A stretch of 14,619 nucleotides of DNA, taken from DUPQ01 sp964563155 (GTDB taxonomy: Bacteria; Bacillota; Clostridia; DUPQ01). The stretch lies in contig CAZLVL010000028.1 of NCBI GenBank assembly GCA_964563155.1, positions 1 through 14,619 of the forward strand, given 5' to 3'. Every line of letters starts with the position of its first letter. Positions within the stretch are counted from its first letter, which is position 1. The notes under the pieces are model-generated. The model was given only the letters and a program-made list of their open reading frames with translations. It was not told where the DNA came from and did not search any database. The position numbers were made by a program, and so were the translations under genes. Positions 1 to 7,634 of this stretch are shown piece by piece.

Positions 1-3000
1 TCATTGGATAAAAGGGCTACATATGCAAAATATATGAGCATTTCTTTTCTGTCTTTAACAAGAGAAATCTGGGCAAAATCTTTCCTTATTTTATCCATTT
101 CTTTTTTGTCCATTTTTCTATCTTTGAAAAACTTTAAGACTAAAATACGAGAGGCTTCAAGCAATGCTGCTTTTTGATTAAAATCTTTTGCAGCTTCATA
201 GGCTTTTTCCATATGAAGTAAAGCTTGTTCAATATTACCAATATATCCCTCAAAAAGACCTAAAAAGCTATTACATTGATAAAGAACCTCTACTAAATTT
301 ATCTCTCTTTTGCCAAAGATATCCTTAATGTATTCATACATTTCTCTAGCCTTTGCTAGATTTTTCATCAACAAATAGGTTTCCCCTATATTTGCATGTA
401 ACTGCAAATTTAAGTTATAGTCTCTTTGGTAATAGGAAATATTTTTAACCTCTTCATAGTGTTCTAAAGCTTTTGCATAATCACCCATATACTTAAAGTC
501 TTCAGCTAGATTGGTCAAAAATCTACTTTTAATTTCCATGAAGCCCCATTTATTTGCTATGTCTAACCCTTTTTGGTAATAGTAATCAGCTTTTTCAAAA
601 TCACCATAATCTGCAGCATAGATATTTCCAAGATTGTTTAAGGGCTTGGTAATGTTTTGAATGTCATTTTCTAACTCAGAATACTTGATGGACTCTTGAT
701 AACATTTTATGGCATATTCGTGGTCTCCAGAAAAATATGTGGCTACACCTTTTAAGTTATATATTACATTAAGGTTCTTAATGGTTTTTTGGCCTACACA
801 AATATCTATGGCCTCTTTTAAATGGATTAATCCTTGTTCGGCTTTTCCAAATGAAATAGCTAACTTTGCCTTTAATATTAGGGCAATAACTAGGCCTTCT
901 GCATAATTATTTTCTTTTGAAATTTCTTCAATTTCCTCTATGCCAGCTTGGGTCTCATCCATTTTGAGGTCCTTGAAATCTAAATCCCAGGTATATTGCT
1001 TGGCATTAATTATGTGCTTAAAATTGTTTGTTGATCTTGCTACCAACTCATATTCTTTCAAAACAGTATAAAGTTTTTCTGAATCCTCTTTTATAGAATA
1101 GATTTTCAGCAGGTTTTCCAAAATATCCAATTTATTATCAATATCATTTTCTTCTAAACCATAAGCCATTTCCCAAAGAGTCTGTGTCTTTTGAGAATAA
1201 GGGTTTTCAGTCTCTTCCAAAAAATTCAATATAACCTTTAAGGCTTTTTCTATTTGATTACTTTTTAAAAGATGAAAGATTATTTCTTCTAAATGTTCAA
1301 TGTTATCTTTTTCTTGTCCCTTTTGTAGAGTTTTTGCAATCTTGGCATGAAGATTCGTTCTAATGTCCTCGTTTAAGCCATTGTATATATATCTTTTTAG
1401 TTGATTATTTTTAATATTATAGCCAACCCTAGTATCAAAAGAATAATCTTCTATGTAGTTTAAGTCCAAAAGCTCTTTTAGTTTTTTTTCTAGGTCCTTT
1501 TCTTTAGGTAAAATATCCTTAATCTGGTCTATGCTCAAGGTATCTTCACTAAAGGATAGAAGGTTAAAAATATTAGTATAATCTTCTTTTATTACTGAAT
1601 ACTGTTTCAAAAATGCTTCATCTAAAGTAGCTGGAAAGTCTATAAAGTAATAGTCATTGGACTTTATTCTCCAGTAGCCAGAGTCTGCTATATATATATC
1701 ACCTGCAAGATAAAGATGCTTTAAGATATGCTCAATGTATTTTGGATTACCACTACTTTCTTTGTACAAAACTGCAACAAATTTCTCAGGTATGTAGTTT
1801 ATTCCCAAAATTCCTTGCACAATTTCTCCAATCTCTTCTTGGGTAAGTTTTTGGAGATCAATATTTTTAATTATATTGCTACTAATATATTTTTCTACAA
1901 AAAGAGAAATCTGATTTTTACTATCAAAATAGTCACTATCAAAGGTAAAAATAAAAAAAGTATTCTTGGTTCTTCCAAATCTAAAGACATACTCCAAAAG
2001 AGCCAAAGATTTATCCTTAGAAAGATGAATATCATCCAAGATAAAATAGGTAGGGGTACCCTTGGAAAACTTTTCGAAATATCTGACAACCTTACTAAAT
2101 ATTTTTGCATACTCTAGATTTTTATCAATTTTTAGTTGGTTTTCTTTGGAAAGAAACTCCTTTATATCTTCAAAAATGCTAGAAACTTCCTTTTTATTCA
2201 TATCTAGCATTTCCATAGGACTATCTTGTAAGGTTTGTTTTAGTACATCAGAAAGGCCTGATAGATTATCTGCTTTTGTTTTAGCCATATCTAAATAATA
2301 GACATTTCTTTTTTTTATCAAAAGTCTGTGGATAATCTCTTCTAATAGCCTACTTTTACCCATTCCATGTTCAGCACTAATGAGAAGGCCCTTAAACCCA
2401 TTGATTCCACTTACAATATCAGAATCTATCTCCATAATCTTTTTAATTTCTTCTTTTCTACCGGCAATTTTGGCATTGAAGTTAAGGAATTCTCTTTCTT
2501 CTTTCAAATTATGGTAATACTCTAAATCAAAAACATCCTGCAATTCATCAAGAAAGCCTCTATAACCCTTTACTTCACCTTCTGCTCTGTCATTTAAATA
2601 GTCAATTAGAGAGTTTAGATAGGTAGTTTGCTCCTTGCTTAATTTGTCTTGTTCTAAAAGAGTTTGGTCAAAAAACATGTATTCAACAACCTTTACAAGT
2701 CCTAGATTGTCATTCTTTTTATCTGTAAAAAAAGAATTAAAATTAAGGTCTCCTGAAGAGAATTTTTTAGCTTCATCTTGTCTTGCAAAGTCTGACTTAT
2801 AGTATTGCTCATAGACACTAGCAATATCTAAAAGTTTTACTGAACTATCTTTATTAATATAAATATTTTCAGGAACAAGCATCCTGTAGCTATATCCTCT
2901 AAAATGCAGATAATCTAAGGCTACTGTAATATCTAAAAGTACTCTAACCCTTTCTTTTAGGCTCATTTGATTTATGACCTTATACAATTGCTTGCCTGTA

Positions 3001-3287
3001 ATATACTCAGAAATGGAGTAATATAACTGATGGTTGGTCCTTTTTGAATCTACAAATTTCATAACCTCAAAACAGATGTTACGTCCAATATTTTTTTGTT
3101 TTAGTGAGGTTAAATTGATAAATTCCTCTTGCAGATATTTTAAATAGTAATCATCATCATCAAAGCTGTAAAATTTCAAAACACACTGTTTTGCATTTTC
3201 CATGGTATCAGTAACTAAATAGGTGTCGGTTCCCCTATCGCTATACATAAAATTTTCGATTTTATATCTATTGTCAATAATTTTCAT
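1..3287 (-). CDS. Pseudokinase / AAA ATPase / TPR signalling protein (partial, runs off left edge)
   Basis: Reading the minus strand from an ATG at 3287 gives 1095 codons to the window edge; the segments I translated carefully had no stop. Residues 1-~180 resemble a Ser/Thr kinase lobe: a VAIK-like lysine at K38 (CVLKFY) and a catalytic-loop equivalent YRMLVPEN (134-141). There HRD has become YRM, so the catalytic Asp is Met, and DFG has become D154-I-A. An ATPase domain follows, with Walker A AEHGMGKS (305-312) and Walker B FILDDIH (D418, D419). From about residue 780 onward there are tandem TPR-like helices, e.g. LNNLGNIYAADYGDFEKA. The order kinase-AAA_16-TPR is known from PknK-type and clostridial multidomain regulators; some carry a C-terminal output domain, which would lie outside the window here. 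An AGGA Shine-Dalgarno (3295-3298) sits 7 nt before the ATG. A cytoplasmic sensor or scaffold role is inferred; substrate and output are unknown. Confidence 0.85.
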   Translation of the reverse strand, partial: MKIIDNRYKIENFMYSDRGTDTYLVTDTMENAKQCVLKFYSFDDDDYYLKYLQEEFINLTSLKQKNIGRNICFEVMKFVDSKRTNHQLYYSISEYITGKQLYKVINQMSLKERVRVLLDITVALDYLHFRGYSYRMLVPENIYINKDSSVKLLDIASVYEQYYKSDFARQDEAKKFSSGDLNFNSFFTDKKNDNLGLVKVVEYMFFDQTLLEQDKLSKEQTTYLNSLIDYLNDRAEGEVKGYRGFLDELQDVFDLEYYHNLKEEREFLNFNAKIAGRKEEIKKIMEIDSDIVSGINGFKGLLISAEHGMGKSRLLEEIIHRLLIKKRNVYYLDMAKTKADNLSGLSDVLKQTLQDSPMEMLDMNKKEVSSIFEDIKEFLSKENQLKIDKNLEYAKIFSKVVRYFEKFSKGTPTYFILDDIHLSKDKSLALLEYVFRFGRTKNTFFIFTFDSDYFDSKNQISLFVEKYISSNIIKNIDLQKLTQEEIGEIVQGILGINYIPEKFVAVLYKESSGNPKYIEHILKHLYLAGDIYIADSGYWRIKSNDYYFIDFPATLDEAFLKQYSVIKEDYTNIFNLLSFSEDTLSIDQIKDILPKEKDLEKKLKELLDLNYIEDYSFDTRVGYNIKNNQLKRYIYNGLNEDIRTNLHAKIAKTLQKGQEKDNIEHLEEIIFHLLKSNQIEKALKVILNFLEETENPYSQKTQTLWEMAYGLEENDIDNKLDILENLLKIYSIKEDSEKLYTVLKEYELVARSTNNFKHIINAKQYTWDLDFKDLKMDETQAGIEEIEEISKENNYAEGLVIALILKAKLAISFGKAEQGLIHLKEAIDICVGQKTIKNLNVIYNLKGVATYFSGDHEYAIKCYQESIKYSELENDIQNITKPLNNLGNIYAADYGDFEKADYYYQKGLDIANKWGFMEIKSRFLTNLAEDFKYMGDYAKALEHYEEVKNISYYQRDYNLNLQLHANIGETYLLMKNLAKAREMYEYIKDIFGKREINLVEVLYQCNSFLGLFEGYIGNIEQALLHMEKAYEAAKDFNQKAALLEASRILVLKFFKDRKMDKKEMDKIRKDFAQISLVKDRKEMLIYFAYVALLSN

Positions 3288-3369
3288 TGGCTTTTCCTAG
3301 TTACTCATTACAATTGGTTTTTTGCTGATTTTGTTTAAAATACCGAATTTATGCAACAATATTAACACT

Positions 3370-3397
3370 ATAATACTATAATATTATCTTTTTGCAA
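3370..3397 (-). promoter_or_regulatory. Putative promoter of the pseudokinase gene
   Basis: On the minus strand TTGCAA (3392-3397), a 16-bp spacer and TATTAT (3370-3375) form a plausible sigma-A promoter. It would give a leader of about 75 nt before the ATG at 3287. The area is very AT-rich, so other TAT-like hexamers nearby could serve instead. Confidence 0.45.
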
Positions 3398-3427
3398 TTG
3401 GCAATTAGGATTTCAATACTTAAGCCA

Positions 3428-3436
3428 TGCTATAAT
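3428..3436 (+). promoter_or_regulatory. Extended -10 promoter of the nucleoside deaminase gene
   Basis: TGC-TATAAT is a full consensus -10 (3431-3436) with the upstream TG of an extended -10 element. No good -35 exists at 17 bp, as is usual for extended -10 promoters. Transcription would start about 30 nt before the ATG at 3472. Confidence 0.6.
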
Positions 3437-3471
3437 CAAGTTAATATTTGTAAATATTGGAGGTTCTTTTT

Positions 3472-3948
3472 ATGATAACTGATAAAGATAGAGAATATTT
3501 AAAAATAGCTATAGACCAAGCAAGAAAAGCTCTTCATGAAGGAGATGAACCCTTTGGATCAGTCTTAGTCTCCCATGACCATAAGATATTGGCAAAAGAC
3601 CATAATCATGTAGCAAAAGGAGACCATACTCAACATCCTGAATTTAATTTAGCCCGCTGGGCTGCAAACAATATGACTATAGAAGAAAGAGCTAAAGCCA
3701 CAGTATATACCTCAGGCGAGCATTGTCCTATGTGTGCTGCTGCCCATGGGTGGGTTGGACTGGGAAGAATTGTATATGCCTCATCTTCTAAACAACTAGT
3801 CCAATGGCTAACAGATATGGGCATAAAGCCTGGAAAAGTAAAAAATCTCTCTATACAAGAGGTAATAAGAGATACTTTGGTAGAAGGTCCAGTGGATGAC
3901 CTGGCAGAAGAAGTCCATCAACTACATAAGGCTTTTTATGGAAAATAG
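3472..3948 (+). CDS. Nucleoside/guanine deaminase-like protein (cytidine deaminase fold)
   Basis: This 158-residue protein has the size and layout of the small zinc-dependent nucleoside/nucleobase deaminases (B. subtilis guanine deaminase is about the same length). The zinc and proton-shuttle motifs are visible: H55-P-E57 (HPEFNLA) and C85-P-M-C88 (GEHCPMCAAA), preceded by the typical PFGSVLV strand at 27-33. The ATG at 3472 is chosen because a perfect GGAGG (3459-3463) lies 8 nt upstream. An in-frame TTG at 3457 overlaps that site and is not a credible start. The usual family motif is EPCxxC, whereas here a His replaces the Pro, so the substrate (guanine, cytosine or another amino-purine) cannot be assigned. 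TadA is less likely given the divergent motif. The gene is monocistronic and divergent from the pseudokinase gene. Confidence 0.88.
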   Translation: MITDKDREYLKIAIDQARKALHEGDEPFGSVLVSHDHKILAKDHNHVAKGDHTQHPEFNLARWAANNMTIEERAKATVYTSGEHCPMCAAAHGWVGLGRIVYASSSKQLVQWLTDMGIKPGKVKNLSIQEVIRDTLVEGPVDDLAEEVHQLHKAFYGK

Positions 3949-3951
3949 GGA

Positions 3952-3977
3952 AAAGAATAACTTAGTATGAATTCTTT
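3952..3977. terminator. AT-rich inverted repeat between convergent genes (weak bidirectional terminator candidate)
   Basis: AAAGAAT (3952-3958) and ATTCTTT (3971-3977) are perfect complements around a 12-nt loop, placed between the deaminase stop and the phosphatase stop. The stem has little G+C and no long U-tract on either side, so termination efficiency is doubtful. Confidence 0.3.
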
Positions 3978-3990
3978 AAATTGATTTGTA

Positions 3991-4758
3991 CTATATAGGC
4001 TTAGTAAACAAGGTCTTTAGGTTTTCTTGGTCTTTCTTAGTAAAGCCTTTTTCTTCTAAAAGCTTAGATATGTCTTTTTCATCAAAAGCCTTTAAAAGTC
4101 TTAAAATAGTCTCAGGGTCAGAATTATACATATCTTTTAGGGCCTCTAAGTTTTCAACTATATTGATAAACTCTTTAGGGATAGAGGATATTTCTTTATT
4201 AACTCCATGGGTATTGTAAGTGTTACTTACCATGTAATCTACAACTATATCTTCTTTTAAAACATTAGAAAAATACAAAATTAGGGAAGAAACCATGCCG
4301 GTTCTATCCTTTCCCGCTGAACATATAAATACAGTGCTTCCTCTCTTTATAGAATCCAATAAAAGTTTTAAAACTTTAGCAAACCCCTCTAGATTGCCAA
4401 ACACTGTACTAGGATAATCTAGTATCATGCTGGTTACAATTTTGGCATCTATCTTGTTTAGAACAAATTGTGAAAAACTATCAGTATCATCCAAATCTTT
4501 CATTAAAGACACATTATGATACTCTATGTCTTTTGGCATATTAATAGGGGCACTTTCCACCTCAGATTTACTTCTCAAATCAATTATGGTTTTAACCCTT
4601 CTTTTTTCTAAAATATCCCAATCTTTTTTAGATAGTTTAGCAAGACTATCACTTCTATAAAAGACCCCCCAAGCTGTATAGGTCTTATCTAAGGTTGGAT
4701 AACCTCCTAAATCACGAAAATTATAGGCACCATCTAAAAGAATATGTCTTAGGTTCAT
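3991..4758 (-). CDS. Tyrosine/serine protein phosphatase, Y_phosphatase3-like (CX5R)
   Basis: This 255-residue protein has the two hallmarks of the bacterial tyrosine-phosphatase family PF13350. They are an N-terminal NFRDLGG segment (residues 13-19) and the P-loop CSAGKDRTG with nucleophile C146 and phosphate-binding R152. The family removes phosphate from proteins, and some members act on phosphoinositides; the substrate here is not evident. No signal peptide is visible, so it is probably cytoplasmic, although some relatives are secreted effectors. Two adjacent ATGs exist at 4761 and 4758. AAGGAGG (4764-4770) is only 2 nt from the first but 5 nt from the second, so 4758 is preferred. It lies downstream of the MBL-fold gene on the same strand with a 61-nt gap, and it has its own promoter there. 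Confidence 0.88.
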   Translation of the reverse strand: MNLRHILLDGAYNFRDLGGYPTLDKTYTAWGVFYRSDSLAKLSKKDWDILEKRRVKTIIDLRSKSEVESAPINMPKDIEYHNVSLMKDLDDTDSFSQFVLNKIDAKIVTSMILDYPSTVFGNLEGFAKVLKLLLDSIKRGSTVFICSAGKDRTGMVSSLILYFSNVLKEDIVVDYMVSNTYNTHGVNKEISSIPKEFINIVENLEALKDMYNSDPETILRLLKAFDEKDISKLLEEKGFTKKDQENLKTLFTKPI

Positions 4759-4785
4759 CATTTCCTCCTTTTTATCTCAACCTTG

Positions 4786-4814
4786 ATTATATAAGAATAA
4801 CTTAGCCTAAGCAA
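4786..4814 (-). promoter_or_regulatory. Putative promoter of the phosphatase gene, with palindrome in the spacer
   Basis: On the minus strand TTGCTT (4809-4814), a 17-bp spacer and consensus TATAAT (4786-4791) form a promoter in the gap after the MBL-fold gene. A perfect palindrome CTTAG-C-CTAAG (4801-4811) overlaps the -35 and the spacer and could be an operator; no regulator is identified. Confidence 0.55.
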
Positions 4815-4819
4815 TTTTC

Positions 4820-5605
4820 TTAAGGTATTTCAAGGCTACTTGCTTCTTTAGCTATAAAGACTTTTTGCCATATTATTTTTCTAACCTTTTTTAATTCTCT
4901 TTTGGGGTTTTCTAATATGAGCCTGCCATTATGTATAAAACATAGGCTTTTAACAAAATCTCCCTTTTTACTTATATATTCAGCTACTTCACTAGGTGTG
5001 AAGTGGCCTGTTTCCATTAATAAAAGATCACAAGGCTCATCTATAAATTCCTGTATATCTGATAAGTCCCCTAAATCACCACTAAATACTATGGATTTTC
5101 CATCTCCTTTAATTCTAAAAGAGTGACTAAGATATTTCTCATCACTGGGGATTCCCATATGAGAGTTACCTTTTGCATACACAAGAAAGTCCTTATCTTG
5201 AAAAATAAGACCCTTTTTTATATCTCTTCTTTTTATCTGCCAATCTATTTTAAAGTTACCTTCTGTTTGACCCAAAAGTGCTAAAATGCTTAAAAAAGCT
5301 AGTTCATCTGCCATAAAGACCTCTAACAATCTATCTTTCATTCGACCTTTTTTCTCTACATTATTAATCTTTCTAATATTCCATAAAAGATTTCCCAAGC
5401 CTCCTACATGGTCCATATGGGAGTGACTTATAAATATAGCCTCTACAGATAAAAGGTCTAAGCCCATTACATGAGCTGTATAAGAAGAGCCTTCTCCAGC
5501 GTCAAACCAGTACAACTTATTGTCTTTTTCAATAACAAAGGCTAGATGTCTACTGCCCTTTACAGGTTCTGTACCTGAACAGGTTCCTAAAAAATGGATT
5601 TTCAT
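4820..5605 (-). CDS. MBL-fold metallohydrolase, RNase Z-like
   Basis: The 261-residue protein starts with the beta-strand MKIHFLGTCSGTEP and has DAGEGS (35-40), both typical of the RNase Z/ElaC branch of the metallo-beta-lactamase fold. The di-metal motif H61-S-H63-M-D65-H66 is complete. Further likely ligands are D177 in VFSGD, H201 in METGH and H225 in FIHNG. These proteins cleave phosphodiester or related bonds in the cytoplasm. The exosite arm of true tRNase Z was not obvious, so a tRNA 3'-end function is not claimed. The start is the ATG at 5605, with a weak GAGG about 10 nt upstream. It is divergent from the permease gene and upstream of the phosphatase gene, whose separate promoter suggests only partial co-transcription. 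Confidence 0.85.
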   Translation of the reverse strand: MKIHFLGTCSGTEPVKGSRHLAFVIEKDNKLYWFDAGEGSSYTAHVMGLDLLSVEAIFISHSHMDHVGGLGNLLWNIRKINNVEKKGRMKDRLLEVFMADELAFLSILALLGQTEGNFKIDWQIKRRDIKKGLIFQDKDFLVYAKGNSHMGIPSDEKYLSHSFRIKGDGKSIVFSGDLGDLSDIQEFIDEPCDLLLMETGHFTPSEVAEYISKKGDFVKSLCFIHNGRLILENPKRELKKVRKIIWQKVFIAKEASSLEIP

Positions 5606-5625
5606 TTTTCTACTACCTCTTCTTC

Positions 5626-5654
5626 ATAATAGTATATATGATGCTTAATTTCAA
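5626..5654 (-). promoter_or_regulatory. Promoter of the MBL-fold hydrolase gene
   Basis: On the minus strand TTGAAA (5649-5654), a 17-bp spacer and TATTAT (5626-5631) match sigma-A well. The predicted leader is very short, about 13-15 nt, just enough to hold the GAGG ribosome site before the ATG at 5605. Confidence 0.6.
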
Positions 5655-5761
5655 AAGTTCTTTACACTAACTTACTATAAAGCTACCTAAAGACCTCCTT
5701 ATACCTATATAATAATACCTTATTTATTTTGACCACTTTTTATCATATAATATTTAGTAAG

Positions 5762-5778
5762 AAGAAATTTTATTTCTT
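5762..5778. repeat. Inverted repeat upstream of the permease gene
   Basis: AAGAAAT and ATTTCTT are perfect complements around TTT, about 70 nt before the permease start. It follows a TATAAT-like hexamer (5746-5751) that lacks a properly spaced -35: TTGACC at 5729-5734 is only 11 bp away. It could be an operator or leader hairpin. I found no fully convincing plus-strand promoter between 5606 and 5846. Confidence 0.3.
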
Positions 5779-5846
5779 ATAAAAATAAACATCATTAAGT
5801 AGACAAAAGAAAAATCAAAAGAAAAAAGAAGCCATTAAGGAGTAAA

Positions 5847-7634
5847 ATGTATCCTCAAATTGTAGTACTAGTTGTCACAATTATAACCCTATTTTTGTTC
5901 ATACAAGGAAAATTAAGATATGACTTTGTATCCATCCTAGCCATGTTGGCTTTGGCCTTAACAGGGGTTTTAGACCCAGCAGATTCTTTTTCTGGCTTTA
6001 GCCACCCTGCAGTTATAACTGTGGCAGCTGTTTTGATAATTAGTAGTGCTTTGACAAAAACAGGGGCTATAAATAGGATTTTATCAATTGTAGATAGAGG
6101 TCCCAACAAAGTTTTTATCAAAATACTCACTTTAATGGTAATAACAGCCTCTTTATCAGCCTTTATGAATAATATAGGAGCCCTAGCAATAGTAATGCCT
6201 ATAGGCCTTACAATTGCCAAAGCTAACAAGATATCTCCTTCAAAGCTTCTAATGCCCATTTCTTTTGCTTCCTTGTTAGGTGGAATGATTACTGGAATTG
6301 GAACTCCACCTAATTTAATAGTTTCAACCTACAGGATACAAGCAGGAAGTGAGGCCTTCTCCTTTTTCTCTTTTGCTCCAGTGGGTTTAAGCTTAGCCTT
6401 AGTAGGGATTCTTTTTACCGTTTTTATTGGTTGGCGCTTTATACCCTTAAGAGATTCTAAAACTTTAAAAGAAAGATTTAACCTAGATGACTATCTCTTT
6501 GAACTGGTAGTTACAGACCATTGTAGTGTTCAAGGTATGAACCTGAAGGATTTCTTTTCTACCTACAAACTCTCTGGCACTGTGCTTAGCATCATAAGTA
6601 AGGATCAAAGAATCATATCTCCTGGAGGTAGCCAGAAGATTCATCCTAAAGATATTTTGATTGTAAAGGCCATGAGCAGTGACCTTAAGAACTTAATAAG
6701 TAAGGAATGCTTAGAGTTGAGGGGGGCCAAAACAGAAAAGTTATCCTCAGAAAGATTGCTAAAATCTGATGATATTGCTCTTGTAGAGGTGGTTTTAAGA
6801 AATGATTCGCCCCTTGTTGGGAGAACGGCAATAGAGACTAGATTGAGAAATAAGTATAATGCAAACCTTTTGGCTGTATCTAGAAAAGGGGTATCCAATG
6901 TGGTTAGGTTAAAGGCCTTTCGCTTTCAAAGTGGTGATATTCTACTTTTACAAGCTCCCAAAGACAGTTTAAGCGACCTATATGCTAAAATGCGTTGTCT
7001 ACCCTTGGCAGAAAGAGGGGTTGACTTACAAATCGAAGATTCTTCTAAGGAACAATACATAACTTTAGGTGTTTTTGGACTTTCGATTCTTCTGTCCGCT
7101 TTTAATATTATACCTGTTCAAATAGCCTTTGCATCAGCTGCCCTTTTACTCTTAATTTTTAAAATACTTACACCTAGAGAGTTTTATGATTCCATAGAAT
7201 GGCCCACTATCTTTATGATTGGTTCCTTATTTGCTCTTGGTAAGGCCCTAGAAACCAGTGGAGCATCTGACACAATTGCTGGGCTATTAACAAAGCTTTC
7301 CACTCGCTTTCCCCCATACTTAATGGTAGGTGTACTAATGCTTATAACTATCATCTTAACCAATGTTATAAACAACACAGCAACCACTATTCTTATGGGA
7401 CCAATTGCCCTTAGTGTTGCCCTTTCTATGCAAGTTTCCCCTGACCCACTTTTAATGGCCATAGCCATAGGGGCCTCCACTTCCTTTATGACTCCCATAG
7501 CCCATCAGTCCAATACCTTGGTAATGGGACCTGGTGGATATAAATTTACTGACTATTGGTATTTAGGCCTTCCTCTTTCTTTAATATCCCTCTTTTTAGG
7601 GGTACCCCTAATATTGACCTTTTGGCCTTTATAG
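5847..7634 (+). CDS. SLC13/DASS-family anion permease with two TrkA-C domains
   Basis: This 595-residue integral membrane protein is built as two hydrophobic halves (about 1-200 and 403-592) around a cytoplasmic insert. The insert holds two TrkA-C/RCK-C-like units, roughly 215-285 and 308-380 (IHPKDILIVKA and FQSGDILLLQA are the characteristic ends). Each half carries a family signature: MNNIGALAIVMPI (107-119) plus GTPPN (152-156), and INNTATTILMGPI (508-520) plus the QSNT loop (554-557). Relatives transport sulfate, dicarboxylates or other anions with Na+ or H+; the substrate cannot be read from sequence. The start is supported by AAGGAG (5837-5842) 4 nt before the ATG. The stop overlaps the end of the convergent TraX-like gene by 6 nt, and no clear terminator was found. 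Confidence 0.9.
   Translation: MYPQIVVLVVTIITLFLFIQGKLRYDFVSILAMLALALTGVLDPADSFSGFSHPAVITVAAVLIISSALTKTGAINRILSIVDRGPNKVFIKILTLMVITASLSAFMNNIGALAIVMPIGLTIAKANKISPSKLLMPISFASLLGGMITGIGTPPNLIVSTYRIQAGSEAFSFFSFAPVGLSLALVGILFTVFIGWRFIPLRDSKTLKERFNLDDYLFELVVTDHCSVQGMNLKDFFSTYKLSGTVLSIISKDQRIISPGGSQKIHPKDILIVKAMSSDLKNLISKECLELRGAKTEKLSSERLLKSDDIALVEVVLRNDSPLVGRTAIETRLRNKYNANLLAVSRKGVSNVVRLKAFRFQSGDILLLQAPKDSLSDLYAKMRCLPLAERGVDLQIEDSSKEQYITLGVFGLSILLSAFNIIPVQIAFASAALLLLIFKILTPREFYDSIEWPTIFMIGSLFALGKALETSGASDTIAGLLTKLSTRFPPYLMVGVLMLITIILTNVINNTATTILMGPIALSVALSMQVSPDPLLMAIAIGASTSFMTPIAHQSNTLVMGPGGYKFTDYWYLGLPLSLISLFLGVPLILTFWPL
7596..7611. repeat. 16-bp perfect GC-centred palindrome inside the permease gene end
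   Basis: TTAGGGGTACCCCTAA is perfectly self-complementary and stands out in AT-rich surroundings, 23 nt before the permease stop. As RNA it could fold as a 6-bp stem with a GTAC loop on either strand. Neither side has a U-tract, so it is not a standard terminator. It encodes Leu-Gly-Val-Pro-Leu, so it may be chance. Confidence 0.5.

Noticed and set aside
1728..2298. Plus-strand frames of 129 and 78 codons and a 71-codon minus-strand frame
   Set aside because: They lie inside the long pseudokinase frame, in other frames, with no ribosome site and no recognisable protein features. The continuous ATPase frame explains this DNA.
3457..3471. TTG start five codons upstream of the deaminase ATG
   Set aside because: It overlaps the GGAGG ribosome site that serves the ATG at 3472.
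5694..5701. Strong Shine-Dalgarno-like AAGGAGGT on the minus strand
   Set aside because: No start codon follows at a usable distance and the next codons run into a stop, so no gene begins there.
5729..5751. TTGACC and TATAAT as a promoter for the permease
   Set aside because: The spacer is only 11 bp, too short for a sigma-A promoter. Other pairings were weaker.
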